From Selenomonas sp. AE3005 (lineage in GTDB: Bacteria > Bacillota > Negativicutes > Selenomonadales > Selenomonadaceae), in the NCBI RefSeq assembly GCF_905233635.1, contig NZ_CAJODG010000038.1:1-25166 (forward strand): DNA of 25,166 bases. Direction: 5' to 3'. A model generated the notes under the pieces. That model did not search any database. It was given only the letters and a program-made list of their open reading frames with translations, and was not told the DNA's origin. Every line of letters begins with the position of its first letter. Positions within the stretch are counted from its first letter, which is position 1. Shown here piece by piece: positions 7,161 to 15,172 of this stretch. Made by a program: the position numbers and the translations under genes.

Positions 7161-8187
7161 CTTTAATCACCTCCACGGACACATTGCGGCCGCTCACATA
7201 GGCCAGTGCCTCATTGAGCTGGCTGCGCGCCCCCTTAAGAATAGCCACAGTTCCCCCTAAAGGCAGGCCCTCCACCAGTTCCACATCACTGAACAGGATA
7301 TTGACCGTCACATCGAATTTCTTGGAAATATAAGAAATCAAAGGTTCCGCTACATTTGTTTCTTGATAACGCATTTTCACCAGCTGTTCGTCAGCAGATA
7401 ACTCGGCAATCTCGGCCTTATCCTCAATCAGCTGATATATTTCTGACAGATTTGAGGTAGTGTTGATGAAATTCTTCGTTATCTCCTGTACCGGCTGTGC
7501 AAAGAGCGAATACACGGTGTTTTCCTCAACCACGCGCCCCTGCTCCATGACTGCTACCCTGTGGCACAGTTTCTTAATAACGTCCATTTCATGCGTAATG
7601 ACCACCACGGTAATCCCCAGCTCCGTATTCAGACGTGCCAGCAGTTTCAATATTGACTTCGTTGTCTGCGGGTCCAGGGCGTTGGTGGCCTCATCGCAAA
7701 GCAGGATTTCCGGGTCCGTCGCCAGCGCCCGGGCAATGGCCACACGCTGTTTCTGACCGCCCGACAGCTGCGAGGGATACGCCCCGGCTCTGTCCGCCAG
7801 TTCCACAAACGCCAATAGTTTCGACACTTTTTGCGCAATTTCCGCCGGCGACAAACCAGAGTTTTCGATGGGCAGGGCGATGTTCTGGGCCACAGTCCGG
7901 GAGGGCATCAGATTAAACTGCTGAAAAATCATGCCGATTTTCCTGCGCTGCCTGCGCAATTCCTGCGGCGATAACGTCAGCATATCCACACCATTCACAA
8001 TAACCTTGCCGGAGGTCGGACGTTCCAACAGATTTATGCAGCGCACCAATGTGGACTTGCCGGCACCGGAAAAGCCGATGATACCGTATATTTCCTTATC
8101 CGCAATCGTCAGGTTCACATCCTGTACCGCGGTTACCTGCTTGTCCTTAATCGTAAACGTCTTACTGATATCCTTTAAGACAATCAT
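7147..8187 (-). CDS. metN: Methionine ABC transporter ATPase with NIL domain
   Basis: 346 residues. The nucleotide-binding domain has Walker A GFSGAGKST (38-46), Q-loop IFQQF (about 88-91), signature LSGGQKQR (141-148), Walker B ILLCDE (161-166) and H-loop ITHE (H199). The C-terminal part (about 255-345) matches the NIL/ACT-like regulatory domain that in MetN binds methionine and inhibits transport when the cell is replete. Start ATG 8187 has GAGGTG about 6 nt upstream; the GTG at 8196 lies within that site. It follows metQ by 18 nt. Confidence 0.92.
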   Translation of the reverse strand: MIVLKDISKTFTIKDKQVTAVQDVNLTIADKEIYGIIGFSGAGKSTLVRCINLLERPTSGKVIVNGVDMLTLSPQELRRQRRKIGMIFQQFNLMPSRTVAQNIALPIENSGLSPAEIAQKVSKLLAFVELADRAGAYPSQLSGGQKQRVAIARALATDPEILLCDEATNALDPQTTKSILKLLARLNTELGITVVVITHEMDVIKKLCHRVAVMEQGRVVEENTVYSLFAQPVQEITKNFINTTSNLSEIYQLIEDKAEIAELSADEQLVKMRYQETNVAEPLISYISKKFDVTVNILFSDVELVEGLPLGGTVAILKGARSQLNEALAYVSGRNVSVEVIKDGAA

Positions 8188-8205
8188 CCCTGCCACCTCA
8201 CTTTA

Positions 8206-9039
8206 TCAGCGTTCCCAGGCCGGAATATACTGGCCGTGGAAATCTTTCTTATAGATTTCCTTGGTCTTTTCCGACTGGTAAGCCTTGACGATTTCCTTAT
8301 AGAGTTCTTTATCCTTATCTTCAATACGGGCGGCAATCACGTTGATAAAGTCATTGCCCTTGTAGTTCTGCACACCATCTTTGAAAATGGCATCTTTATC
8401 CGGCACCAGCCCTGCGTCCACGGCGAACTGGCCATTGATAATCGCCGCCGCTACATCGGGCAGCAGGGACGCCGTCTGGGAGGCATCAACCTGCACGATT
8501 TCAATATTTTTGCTATTCTCCTCAATATCAGCCAGTTCCGGCGTAGCACCAGCCGTATTCTTCAGGCGAATAAGACCTGCCGCCTGCAGCACAGTCAATG
8601 CCCGGCCAAAGTTTACCGTATCATTGGGCACGGCAATTTTGTCACCGGCCTTGATATCTTTAATGTCTTTGACATTTCTGGAATAGAGATTGAGTGCCGA
8701 TAACATCGTGTCGCCAATCGCGGTAATCTTATAACCATGTTTCTTAATCTCATTGTTAAGGAATTTATGATGCTGGAACGCATTTAATTCAATTTCCTTG
8801 TTGTCCAACGCCGCGTTAGGTTGTGTGTAATCCGTAAAGACCACCAGTTCGATAGCCACATTTTTCTCTTTGAACTGTTCAATTATGGGTTTCCAGATAA
8901 TTTCATCCGCCGCTCCTGATACACCTACCCGTACTTTCTGCACATCAGCGGCCTTGTTGTCACCGCAGCCGGCCGCCATTACGCCCAGCACCAATAACAA
9001 CGTAAATAATAAGCCCTTTGCTAATTTCTTCATCATCAT
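8206..9039 (-). CDS. metQ: Methionine-binding lipoprotein (NlpA/MetQ family)
   Basis: 277 residues. A lipoprotein signal (MKKLAKGLLFTLLLVLGV) ends in the lipobox AAGC. The mature protein has the MetQ signatures VRVGVSGAADEIIW, VVFTDYTQPNAALDNKEIELNAFQH and KIAVPNDTVNFGRAL, and it ends in IPAW, as many MetQ proteins do. It captures methionine or related amino acids outside the membrane for MetNI. Three ATGs follow each other at the start. The second or third (9036 or 9033) has better spacing from the GAGGG site than the first. Confidence 0.92.
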   Translation of the reverse strand: MMMKKLAKGLLFTLLLVLGVMAAGCGDNKAADVQKVRVGVSGAADEIIWKPIIEQFKEKNVAIELVVFTDYTQPNAALDNKEIELNAFQHHKFLNNEIKKHGYKITAIGDTMLSALNLYSRNVKDIKDIKAGDKIAVPNDTVNFGRALTVLQAAGLIRLKNTAGATPELADIEENSKNIEIVQVDASQTASLLPDVAAAIINGQFAVDAGLVPDKDAIFKDGVQNYKGNDFINVIAARIEDKDKELYKEIVKAYQSEKTKEIYKKDFHGQYIPAWER

Positions 9040-9063
9040 AAACCCTCTTTCATAATTCTACTG

Positions 9064-10230
9064 TTAATTAGCGCGCCCTAAAAATTTCAGCGCGTAGTTT
9101 ATATGCAAATCAGCGGCTATCTCCACTACTTCATCCGGCGGTGCCAGTTTCTCACTATGCAGCACCTTTGCCGAATCAGAACCTGCCTGCGCCGTGCCCA
9201 CATGCGCATATACGCCTGGTATTTCCCTGATGTATTCGGCAAAATCATCAGCCGCAAAGCCAAAGACTGGCGTTTCCGAAAGCTGAATCTTATCCTCACC
9301 GAGCAGGTCAGCCACCACCTGTGAAACTTCCTCCCGGACTGTTTCATCATTGACAATGGCTCTGGCAAAGCAGTCATATTCTACGGCCGCCTGCACACCA
9401 TACCCTGCGGCCACATTTCCTGCCAGCTCACTGATTCCAGCTTGGAGCTTTTGCCGGCTGACCTCGGAAAACGCGCGGAAACTGCCTTCAATGGTGGCAC
9501 TATCGGCAATGATATTATAAGAAGTACCTGCCTTAAAGACGCCAATGCCCACATTAACGGGTTCATCAGCCGGCAGCAGACGGCGTGGCAGTTTGGCAAT
9601 TTCTCCGACCAGCACAGCCCCGGCCTGCAAAGCATCTCTGCCTAAATGCGGCTTGGAGGTATGCGCCTTCCTGCCCGTAAGCGTTACGCGGAAAAAATCA
9701 CAGGAGGCTGCGTCAGCTTTGCGGGAAAGCACCACTGTCCCCAGCGGCACGTCCGGCGCAATATGGACACCAAAAGCCCGGTCATAACCTGTCAGCAGCC
9801 CCTGCTCCCGGAAATACTGCGAACCATGGCCAAATTCCTCAGCCTGCTGAAAAGCCAGCAATACCGTCCCGGAAAATTTATCTTTCCCTGTGGCCAGTTT
9901 CTTCGCTGCTGCCAGCAAGGCCGCCGTATGGATATCGTGGCCGCAGGCGTGCATTACGCCAGGATTGACTGACTTATACGGTAAAACTGTCTGTTCCTCG
10001 ATAGGCAGGGCGTCAATATCTGCCCGCAGGAGAATCCTGCGTCCATTATCGTTATCCCCCTTTATCCAGGCAAAGGTTCCCGTCCCGCCCACTTCCTGAA
10101 ACTCTATACCGAACTCCGTCAGCTTATCACGGATATATTTGGCTGTATTGTATTCCTGCCCGCTCAGTTCCGGGTGCTGATGTAAAAATCTGCGGCAGGC
10201 CCTGGCAAACTCACTATCACAATGTTCCAT
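9064..10230 (-). CDS. M20-family N-acyl-L-amino acid amidohydrolase
   Basis: 388 residues, normal for M20D peptidases of the hippurate/N-acetylcysteine deacetylase group. Metal and catalytic sites: RADIDALPIEE (69-79), MHACGHDIHT with C96 and H98 (93-102), QQAEEFGHG with catalytic E131/E132, GVHIAPD with H156, and VLHSEKLAPP near the C-terminus. The family removes acyl groups from amino acids; members in sulfur regulons of Bacillus deacetylate N-acetyl sulfur amino acids. It is the first gene of the unit carrying MetQNI, so deacylation of N-acyl-methionine or N-acyl-cysteine derivatives fits. Start ATG 10230 (GAGGTG upstream) is preferred to the GTG at 10239. Confidence 0.85.
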   Translation of the reverse strand: MEHCDSEFARACRRFLHQHPELSGQEYNTAKYIRDKLTEFGIEFQEVGGTGTFAWIKGDNDNGRRILLRADIDALPIEEQTVLPYKSVNPGVMHACGHDIHTAALLAAAKKLATGKDKFSGTVLLAFQQAEEFGHGSQYFREQGLLTGYDRAFGVHIAPDVPLGTVVLSRKADAASCDFFRVTLTGRKAHTSKPHLGRDALQAGAVLVGEIAKLPRRLLPADEPVNVGIGVFKAGTSYNIIADSATIEGSFRAFSEVSRQKLQAGISELAGNVAAGYGVQAAVEYDCFARAIVNDETVREEVSQVVADLLGEDKIQLSETPVFGFAADDFAEYIREIPGVYAHVGTAQAGSDSAKVLHSEKLAPPDEVVEIAADLHINYALKFLGRAN

Positions 10231-10338
10231 ACTTGTCACCTCACAATTATTTCATAGCAAAAAGAGGTTTTGCATAGGAAAAATCTCCTTTGCAAAACCT
10301 CTGGTTCTTCCAGTCAGTTTCCTCGCTGTTTGGCGATG
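10231..10338 (-). ncRNA. Conserved attenuator-like leader RNA, copy B (amidohydrolase-met unit)
   Basis: Same layout as the ssuA leader. GTCA (10337-10340) faces TGAC; the first hairpin is TCGC/GCGA (10333-10336 / 10323-10326), which differs from TCGTC/GACGA and TCC/GGA in other copies yet keeps pairing. Next come CTGG-AAGAA-CCAG and the terminator stem. The compensatory changes support a selected RNA structure. Confidence 0.65.
10259..10302 (-). terminator. Leader terminator, copy B
   Basis: Minus-strand stem AGAGGTTTTGCA / TGCAAAACCTCT, with an inner AGGA/TCCT extension, followed by TTTTT and lying before the amidohydrolase gene. Confidence 0.8.
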
Positions 10339-10343
10339 ACTTT

Positions 10344-10380
10344 ATGTTACACTATTACACCTATCATGTCAATAGATATA
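10344..10380 (-). promoter_or_regulatory. Regulon promoter/operator copy 3 (amidohydrolase-met unit)
   Basis: Minus strand: -35 TTGACA at 10367-10372, 17-nt spacer, -10 TAACAT at 10344-10349. Inverted repeat TACACCTAT-N7-ATAGATATA at 10356-10380. It lies about 50 nt after the stop of the QueG-like gene. Confidence 0.88.
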
Positions 10381-10432
10381 GATTTAGTTTACACCCCAAA
10401 GCTCGATATTTTTTCTTTTCGCCCTGCCTTTT

Positions 10433-11230
10433 TTACCGGGCAATTGTGCCGGCGTCAGCAGCACCAAAGTCACGGCAGTGCAGTATGCCTGCCGGGCTTA
10501 TGGCCGTCCGGCCGTAGCGTTTCTTATCTTCGCCCACCGGACAGGCCGCGATACAACGGCCGCAGGGATAATGAAACTCCTGTTTGAGTTGTTGATGGCA
10601 CAGGGCACATTTATGCTTGTCCATCTTCGCGATAACCTGCCCCTTTACCGGGGAAAACACCTGCATGGGGCAAGCCTTGACGCAAATCTGACAGCCCAGG
10701 CATATATCTTCCTTTATCAGCTTGTCGGCCGGCAAATCCGCGTCCGTGATAACCGACACGAGCCGTATACGGGAACCATATTTTTTCGTCAGCAGGGTAT
10801 GATTCATACCCACTGTGCCCAAGCCTGCGTAGAGTCCGGCCAGCACCTGCGAGAACGCTGCCTCCGGCCGCTTGACCAAAGCTGATATATCCCCATAGCA
10901 ATCCCGCGGAAAGAAATGCGCGCGATAACCTTCTTCATTCAGGAAATTAGCAATGCGATAGGCGGCATTATCCAACAGGCGGTTGGTGGTATTGTAAAGC
11001 TCCGAGTAAACCACCGAGGGCGTCGTTTCAATCATCGAGGGCATTATCTGCATGCCCATGACGATGACATTACGGCTCCAGGGCCAGATATTCTGCGGCC
11101 AGTATTCCGCCGGCTGATGTGGTTCCTGTGCCCAACGCTCCACAGGCGCTACCCCTACCATGTTGATATCCAGCGCCGCCGCCCGCCGTTTGATTTTTTC
11201 CTTCAGTTTTACCCGTTCCGTCTTTGGCAT
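10433..11230 (-). CDS. QueG-like (COG1600-type) double [4Fe-4S] protein
   Basis: 265 residues. The N-terminal part (about 1-165) resembles the epoxyqueuosine reductase/RdhC-like group (ALDINMVGVAPVERW, GLGTVGMN, GSRIRLVSVITD). A ferredoxin-like part has CLGCQICVKACP (C177, C180, C183, C187) and a second cluster from C208, C211 and CGRCIAACP (C223, C226, C230). It lacks the long C-terminal part of full-length QueG, so queuosine synthesis is doubtful; a sulfur- or corrinoid-linked redox role is possible but unproven. It lies 17 nt after the C39-like gene, with AGGAG 9 nt before ATG 11230. No convincing terminator follows. Confidence 0.75.
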   Translation of the reverse strand: MPKTERVKLKEKIKRRAAALDINMVGVAPVERWAQEPHQPAEYWPQNIWPWSRNVIVMGMQIMPSMIETTPSVVYSELYNTTNRLLDNAAYRIANFLNEEGYRAHFFPRDCYGDISALVKRPEAAFSQVLAGLYAGLGTVGMNHTLLTKKYGSRIRLVSVITDADLPADKLIKEDICLGCQICVKACPMQVFSPVKGQVIAKMDKHKCALCHQQLKQEFHYPCGRCIAACPVGEDKKRYGRTAISPAGILHCRDFGAADAGTIAR

Positions 11231-11247
11231 AGCAAATCACTCCTGAA

Positions 11248-11868
11248 TCATATGAAATACTCAATCGTCCGTTCCGCAGTCAGTTTATTGCGCGTGTCAA
11301 ACAGCAATACGGCCTCCCGTTCCGCCACTTTCCCCAAGGCATAAGGCGCTGCCTCCTCCCGGTTAAAGCAGGCAAAAGGAACAATGCGGTTGTAGCGGCA
11401 GGGCTGTTCCAAACTGAACTCAATCTCTCTGCCAAAAGGATTCTCTGTCATGTAATAAGGGTCAAAGAGATAAATATTATCCCCTTCCCTTTTCGTAAGC
11501 AGTACATAATGTTCCCCGTCCATATATAGGCGCATAACCACCACGCCGCCACGGTTCAAAGCATCAACTACCAGGCTTTGCTCCCCCAGATACACGGACT
11601 TGCCGGAAAGATACTGGCACTCAATGGGTAAAAGCCCGGCCTCGCCCACGCCTGACAGCCAGCGCGATAAAAACATCATCGCCATCCGTGATGTGCCGCT
11701 TTGCCCCAGCACGCCACTTTGGCCATAACAGTCCAGAGAGTAAATCATGATATTGCGCAGGATTTCCGGCTGAATTTCTTCGCGCGCAAACAGATAGGAC
11801 ATCGCATTGAGCATGGAGGTCGGCCCGCAATCATACTCCGACACCTGATAACGCAATGGATTTTTCAT
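11248..11868 (-). CDS. C39-like cysteine peptidase family protein
   Basis: 206 residues, no signal peptide. A papain-like triad is visible: C14 in EYDCGPTSMLNAM, H120 in DGEHYVLL, and D136 in IYLFDPYY, the pattern of Peptidase_C39-like proteins. No ABC transporter domain is attached, so this is not a bacteriocin exporter. The substrate is unknown; cleavage of a sulfur-containing peptide or thiol conjugate is one inference from the regulon. It is the first gene of a two-gene unit with the QueG-like protein, behind the conserved promoter and leader. GAGGTG lies about 8 nt before ATG 11868. Confidence 0.72.
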   Translation of the reverse strand: MKNPLRYQVSEYDCGPTSMLNAMSYLFAREEIQPEILRNIMIYSLDCYGQSGVLGQSGTSRMAMMFLSRWLSGVGEAGLLPIECQYLSGKSVYLGEQSLVVDALNRGGVVVMRLYMDGEHYVLLTKREGDNIYLFDPYYMTENPFGREIEFSLEQPCRYNRIVPFACFNREEAAPYALGKVAEREAVLLFDTRNKLTAERTIEYFI

Positions 11869-11987
11869 AAACAGGTCACCTCACATACAGCTGCACAATA
11901 GCAAAATAAAAAAGAGGTTTTGCACAGAAATCACTTTCTTGCAAAACCTCTGGTCATCCAGTCAGTTCGTTCGTCCACCTGACGATG
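11869..11987 (-). ncRNA. Conserved attenuator-like leader RNA, copy C (C39-like unit)
   Basis: GTCA (11986-11989) can pair with TGAC (11961-11964) around hairpin TCGTC/GACGA (11971-11975 / 11981-11985). CTGG-ATGA-CCAG and the terminator stem follow, as in the three other leaders. Confidence 0.65.
11908..11951 (-). terminator. Leader terminator, copy C
   Basis: Minus-strand stem AGAGGTTTTGCA / TGCAAAACCTCT with a loop of about 15 nt, then TTTTTT, before the C39-like gene. Confidence 0.82.
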
Positions 11988-11992
11988 ACTTA

Positions 11993-12029
11993 ATATTACA
12001 CTATTACGCCTATTATGTCAATAGGTGTA
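11993..12029 (-). promoter_or_regulatory. Regulon promoter/operator copy 4 (C39-like unit)
   Basis: Minus strand: -35 TTGACA at 12016-12021, 17-nt spacer, -10 TAATAT at 11993-11998. This copy has the best inverted repeat: TACGCCTAT-N7-ATAGGTGTA (12005-12029), 9-bp arms with one mismatch. It starts 11 nt after the stop of the cystine-type ATPase gene. Confidence 0.9.
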
Positions 12030-12040
12030 ATAATATTATA

Positions 12041-12805
12041 TCAAATAAGTGCCGCTGAATTATATTCCTCCGGCAAAACACGGCGCAAAAACTTTCTAGT
12101 ACGTTCTTCCTGCGGCCGGACGAATATATCCTCTGCAGTGCCTTCTTCCACGACCACACCGTCCGCCATAAAGACCACATGGCTGGCAGCCTCCCGGGCA
12201 AATTTCATCTCATGCGTCACGACAATCATGGTAGTTCCTTCCTGTGCCAGCTGACGCATAACCGCCAAAACCTCTCCCACCAGTTCGGGGTCCAGCGCCG
12301 ATGTCGGTTCATCAAACAGAATTACCTCCGGCCGTACGGCTATGGCCCGGGCAATGCCCACGCGCTGCTGCTGCCCGCCTGAAAGCTGCGACGGATAATA
12401 ATCCTCCCGGTCTTTCAGCCCCACTTTGGCCAGTGCCTCCTTCCCAAGCCGCAAGGCCTCCTCCTTGGGGATTCCCCGGCCCACAGTCAGGCCCAGTGTC
12501 ACATTTTCAAGCGCCGTTTTATTGGCAAAGAGATTATAATTTTGGAAAACAAACGCCGTCTTTTGCCGAACTTCAGATACCTGTTTACTGGACGCTGCTG
12601 ACAAGTCATAATGCGTGTCCGCAAAATCCATGCTGCCGGCATCCGCACGTTCCAGGAAATTCAAACTGCGCAAAAATGTAGTCTTGCCCGATCCGCTGGG
12701 GCCCAAAATAACTACCACATCCCCCTTGGCAATATCCATATTCACATCTTTAAGCACTTCCGTACCAGCAAAACTCTTTTTCAAATTGCGTATACTCATC
12801 AACAT
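12041..12805 (-). CDS. Cystine-type polar amino acid ABC transporter ATPase
   Basis: 254 residues. Walker A GPSGSGKTT (35-43), Q-loop VFQNYNLF (about 87-93), signature LSGGQQQR (141-148), Walker B VILFDEP (161-167) and H-loop VTHE are intact. The length and the QNYNLFANKTALEN motif are typical of GlnQ/TcyN-type importers. It is the last gene of the UROD-binding protein-permease-permease-ATPase unit. AGGAGG lies 9 nt before ATG 12805. Cystine or related disulfide transport is inferred from the regulon; the ATPase alone does not set the substrate. Confidence 0.88.
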   Translation of the reverse strand: MLMSIRNLKKSFAGTEVLKDVNMDIAKGDVVVILGPSGSGKTTFLRSLNFLERADAGSMDFADTHYDLSAASSKQVSEVRQKTAFVFQNYNLFANKTALENVTLGLTVGRGIPKEEALRLGKEALAKVGLKDREDYYPSQLSGGQQQRVGIARAIAVRPEVILFDEPTSALDPELVGEVLAVMRQLAQEGTTMIVVTHEMKFAREAASHVVFMADGVVVEEGTAEDIFVRPQEERTRKFLRRVLPEEYNSAALI

Positions 12806-12818
12806 AAGCTCTTACCTC

Positions 12819-13526
12819 CTACCTGGCTGTGCGGAACCGCCCCAGGCGGTTTTCTGCAAAATGATAAGCCAGCTGAACAAACGTACACAGGAAAATATAT
12901 ACGACAAATACATCCAAATATGCCTCTAAGTAGTTGTAACCATAGGAGGCGGCAATTTTGCCAATGGCCATAATGTCCTTAACCGTCATCAAAAAAGCCA
13001 ACGAAGTCCCTTTTATCAGATTCACCGTTATGTTGCACAAGCTGGGCAAGGCTACGACCAGCGCCTGCGGAATTATGATATGAACATACGTCTGGCGTTC
13101 CGTCAGTCCGGCTGCCAGACCTGCCTCCAGCTGTGCCCTGCTGATACTGCCCAAAGCCGAACGAAAAACCTCAGTCAGCAGGGCAATGGTATTTACAGTA
13201 AAAATAAAGACGGCATAAATAAAGGGGTCCACAGCCTCAAAGACATTTATCTCCAGGCCCAGTGACTTCACCAGTACATTTAAAATACTGGGCAGCAGGC
13301 TGTAAAGCAGAAGAATCTGCAAAATAATTGGCGTGCCGCGGACAAAGGATACGTAGCCCCTGACCAAAGTACTGAGGCCTCTGACCTCCTGCAAACGAAT
13401 CACCGCAAAGTAAAAGGCAAAAGGTGCTGCGAGCAGCAAAGAAAGCATCGTCAATTCCATGGTGACGCCAATGCCCTGCACGACCAGGGGCAGCGTTTCC
13501 TGCATAAATTCAATATTCAAGTCCAT
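12819..13526 (-). CDS. Cystine-type amino acid ABC permease, second subunit
   Basis: 235-residue HisM-family permease with about five hydrophobic segments. The segment YVSFVRGTPIILQILLLY (about 78-95) is the HisM/GlnP hallmark. The ATPase-coupling loop (about 145-170) reads QLEAGLAAGLTERQTYVHIIIPQA. Its start overlaps the end of the first permease gene by 17 nt; GAGGGGGAG precedes ATG 13526. Two different permeases with one ATPase recall the Bacillus TcyJKLMN importer of cystine and related compounds. Confidence 0.86.
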   Translation of the reverse strand: MDLNIEFMQETLPLVVQGIGVTMELTMLSLLLAAPFAFYFAVIRLQEVRGLSTLVRGYVSFVRGTPIILQILLLYSLLPSILNVLVKSLGLEINVFEAVDPFIYAVFIFTVNTIALLTEVFRSALGSISRAQLEAGLAAGLTERQTYVHIIIPQALVVALPSLCNITVNLIKGTSLAFLMTVKDIMAIGKIAASYGYNYLEAYLDVFVVYIFLCTFVQLAYHFAENRLGRFRTAR

Positions 13527-14283
13527 GCTTTTCTCCCCCTCGCCAATGCCAACGGAACCAGGCTGTTTGGGACTTTTCAGCCTTCATAGCTGTCCCCTTG
13601 CTAAAATGCAGTTCCAGTTTATTAAAGGCAGCCTCCAGCAATACTGTCAGCAGCCAGTAAATCAAGATACAGGCCAGATAGGTTTCAATGCCATAAGCGC
13701 CATAGTGCTGGGCGATAATCATATTTCCCCGGCCCAGCATATCAATAAGTCCAATCGTATATGCCAGGGAACCTTCCTTAAGCAGATTGATTACCGAGTT
13801 GCCAAAGTTTGGCAGGGCAATCCTGGCAGCCTGCGGCAGTATCACATGCCAGACTGCCTGCCAGGGTTTTATGCCTATGCTGACAGCCGCTTCATACTGA
13901 CCTCGGGAAACTGCCTGATAAGCCGCCCGGAACACTTCCGAAATATAGGCTCCAAACAGCAGGGCAAAGGTAATGATGGCAAAGACCGCCCGGTGCATAT
14001 CGTTTATGCTGTAGTTAAACAGCCCTCTTACCAGTACTGGCAGACCATAAAAGACAATAAACAGCAATACGATGGATGGCGTGCATCTCATTACATAAGT
14101 ATAGATATTAACCAGGCCTTTTGCCCAGGAACTGCCGGCAATTTTTACACCAGCCAGTGCCATGCCGAGCAGTGAACCCAAGGCAATACTTATCAAGGCC
14201 ACAACGAGTGTGACATCAAGATATGCCAGTAAATCGCCAATTATTCCCCCGATAACAGTAAAATCAAACGCCCGGGTGTCCAT
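13510..14283 (-). CDS. Cystine-type amino acid ABC permease, first subunit
   Basis: 257-residue HisM-family permease with several membrane segments. YTYVMRCTPSIVLLFIVFYG (about 62-81) matches the family hallmark, with Cys in place of the usual Gly. The ATPase loop (about 130-160) reads QYEAAVSIGIKPWQAVWHVILPQA. The C-terminus is an arginine/tryptophan-rich tail. I chose ATG 14283 (AAGGGG 9 nt upstream); the ATG at 14289 is too close to that site. Confidence 0.86.
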   Translation of the reverse strand: MDTRAFDFTVIGGIIGDLLAYLDVTLVVALISIALGSLLGMALAGVKIAGSSWAKGLVNIYTYVMRCTPSIVLLFIVFYGLPVLVRGLFNYSINDMHRAVFAIITFALLFGAYISEVFRAAYQAVSRGQYEAAVSIGIKPWQAVWHVILPQAARIALPNFGNSVINLLKEGSLAYTIGLIDMLGRGNMIIAQHYGAYGIETYLACILIYWLLTVLLEAAFNKLELHFSKGTAMKAEKSQTAWFRWHWRGGEKHGLEY

Positions 14284-14304
14284 ACACATCAGCCCCTTAT
14301 ACCA

Positions 14305-15159
14305 TTACTGCAAGTATGCAGATAAACTCTCACCAAAATATTTCTGTTCCAGTTCCGCAATTTTGCCTTCCTGACGCAATTCTTCAATAGCCTTGTCGTA
14401 CTCATCGGCAAACTTCTGCTGGTCCCGGTTAAAAATCGGGTAAGTCGGAATCCCCTTATAACGAATGTAGGTCAGCTTATCGTTAAACTGATGATACGGA
14501 GCATCTTCCTTGGCAATGTTATTCTTGTAGCTCAGTTCCACTTCCAGATAAGCGTCATAACGCCCTTCCAGTACCCAGGAATAAGCGTCGGCAATCTGGA
14601 ACGCCTCTGAGGAAACCAGCTTGATTTTATTGTCAGCATTGGCCTTGTTATAATCATCAATCACGCTGTAACGCGCGTCCTGCGGTGCGATAGGTACCAG
14701 CTTGCCGCTGTACTTGGCAAAGGACGGCAGGTCCTTGATGTCCCCGGCTGTGTCCTTACGGATAACCAGACCAATAACGCTGGCCCCGATATTATTCTTG
14801 GGGAATACATACTTTTTCTTACGGGCTTCCGTAATCCAGATTCCCTTGGTACCTACCGTGTATTTGCCTGACTCCACGCCGATAAGCAAATCATCATCAG
14901 ATGTCGGCACATACTTGAATTCGTACTGTGGCAGCTTTTTGGCCACTTCCTTCATTACGGCAACTTCAAAGCCGTCCGACTCGCCTTTCTCATTCACATA
15001 ATCATAAGGCACATAATAGTTGGTGTGTGCCACCGTAATAACCTTTTTATCATCACCAGCTTTGTCCCCACTCTTTGAACCACAGCCGGCAAATCCAACA
15101 GCCAAAGCTCCCACGAGCGAGATAGCAACGACACTGCGCAAATATTTCTTAATCCCCAT
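14305..15159 (-). CDS. Amino acid ABC transporter substrate-binding lipoprotein (cystine-type)
   Basis: 284 residues. A lipoprotein signal (MGIKKYLRSVVAISLVGALAV) ends in lipobox FAGC, followed by a Ser/Lys/Asp-rich linker. The mature part is a SBP_bac_3 family domain: VAHTNYYVPYDYVNEKGESD, FEVAVMKEVAKKLPQYEF, GIWITEARKKKYVFP and, near the C-terminus, ELRQEGKIAELEQKYFG. It binds an amino acid at the membrane surface. A ligand such as cystine or an S-substituted cysteine is inferred from the regulon. It follows the UROD-like gene by 13 nt; AGGAGAGG lies before ATG 15159. Confidence 0.86.
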   Translation of the reverse strand: MGIKKYLRSVVAISLVGALAVGFAGCGSKSGDKAGDDKKVITVAHTNYYVPYDYVNEKGESDGFEVAVMKEVAKKLPQYEFKYVPTSDDDLLIGVESGKYTVGTKGIWITEARKKKYVFPKNNIGASVIGLVIRKDTAGDIKDLPSFAKYSGKLVPIAPQDARYSVIDDYNKANADNKIKLVSSEAFQIADAYSWVLEGRYDAYLEVELSYKNNIAKEDAPYHQFNDKLTYIRYKGIPTYPIFNRDQQKFADEYDKAIEELRQEGKIAELEQKYFGESLSAYLQ

Positions 15160-15172
15160 AATTTACCTCTCC

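Noticed and set aside
10381..10432. Terminator after the QueG-like gene
   Set aside because: Only a 4-bp GCCC/GGGC pairing with a long loop is possible; too weak to call.
10433..11230. queG (epoxyqueuosine reductase)
   Set aside because: Only 265 residues, lacking the C-terminal part of full QueG, and no queuosine genes nearby; kept as QueG-like only.
11248..11868. Bacteriocin-processing ABC exporter peptidase
   Set aside because: Has the C39-like triad but no transmembrane or ATPase domain and no bacteriocin-like small gene nearby.
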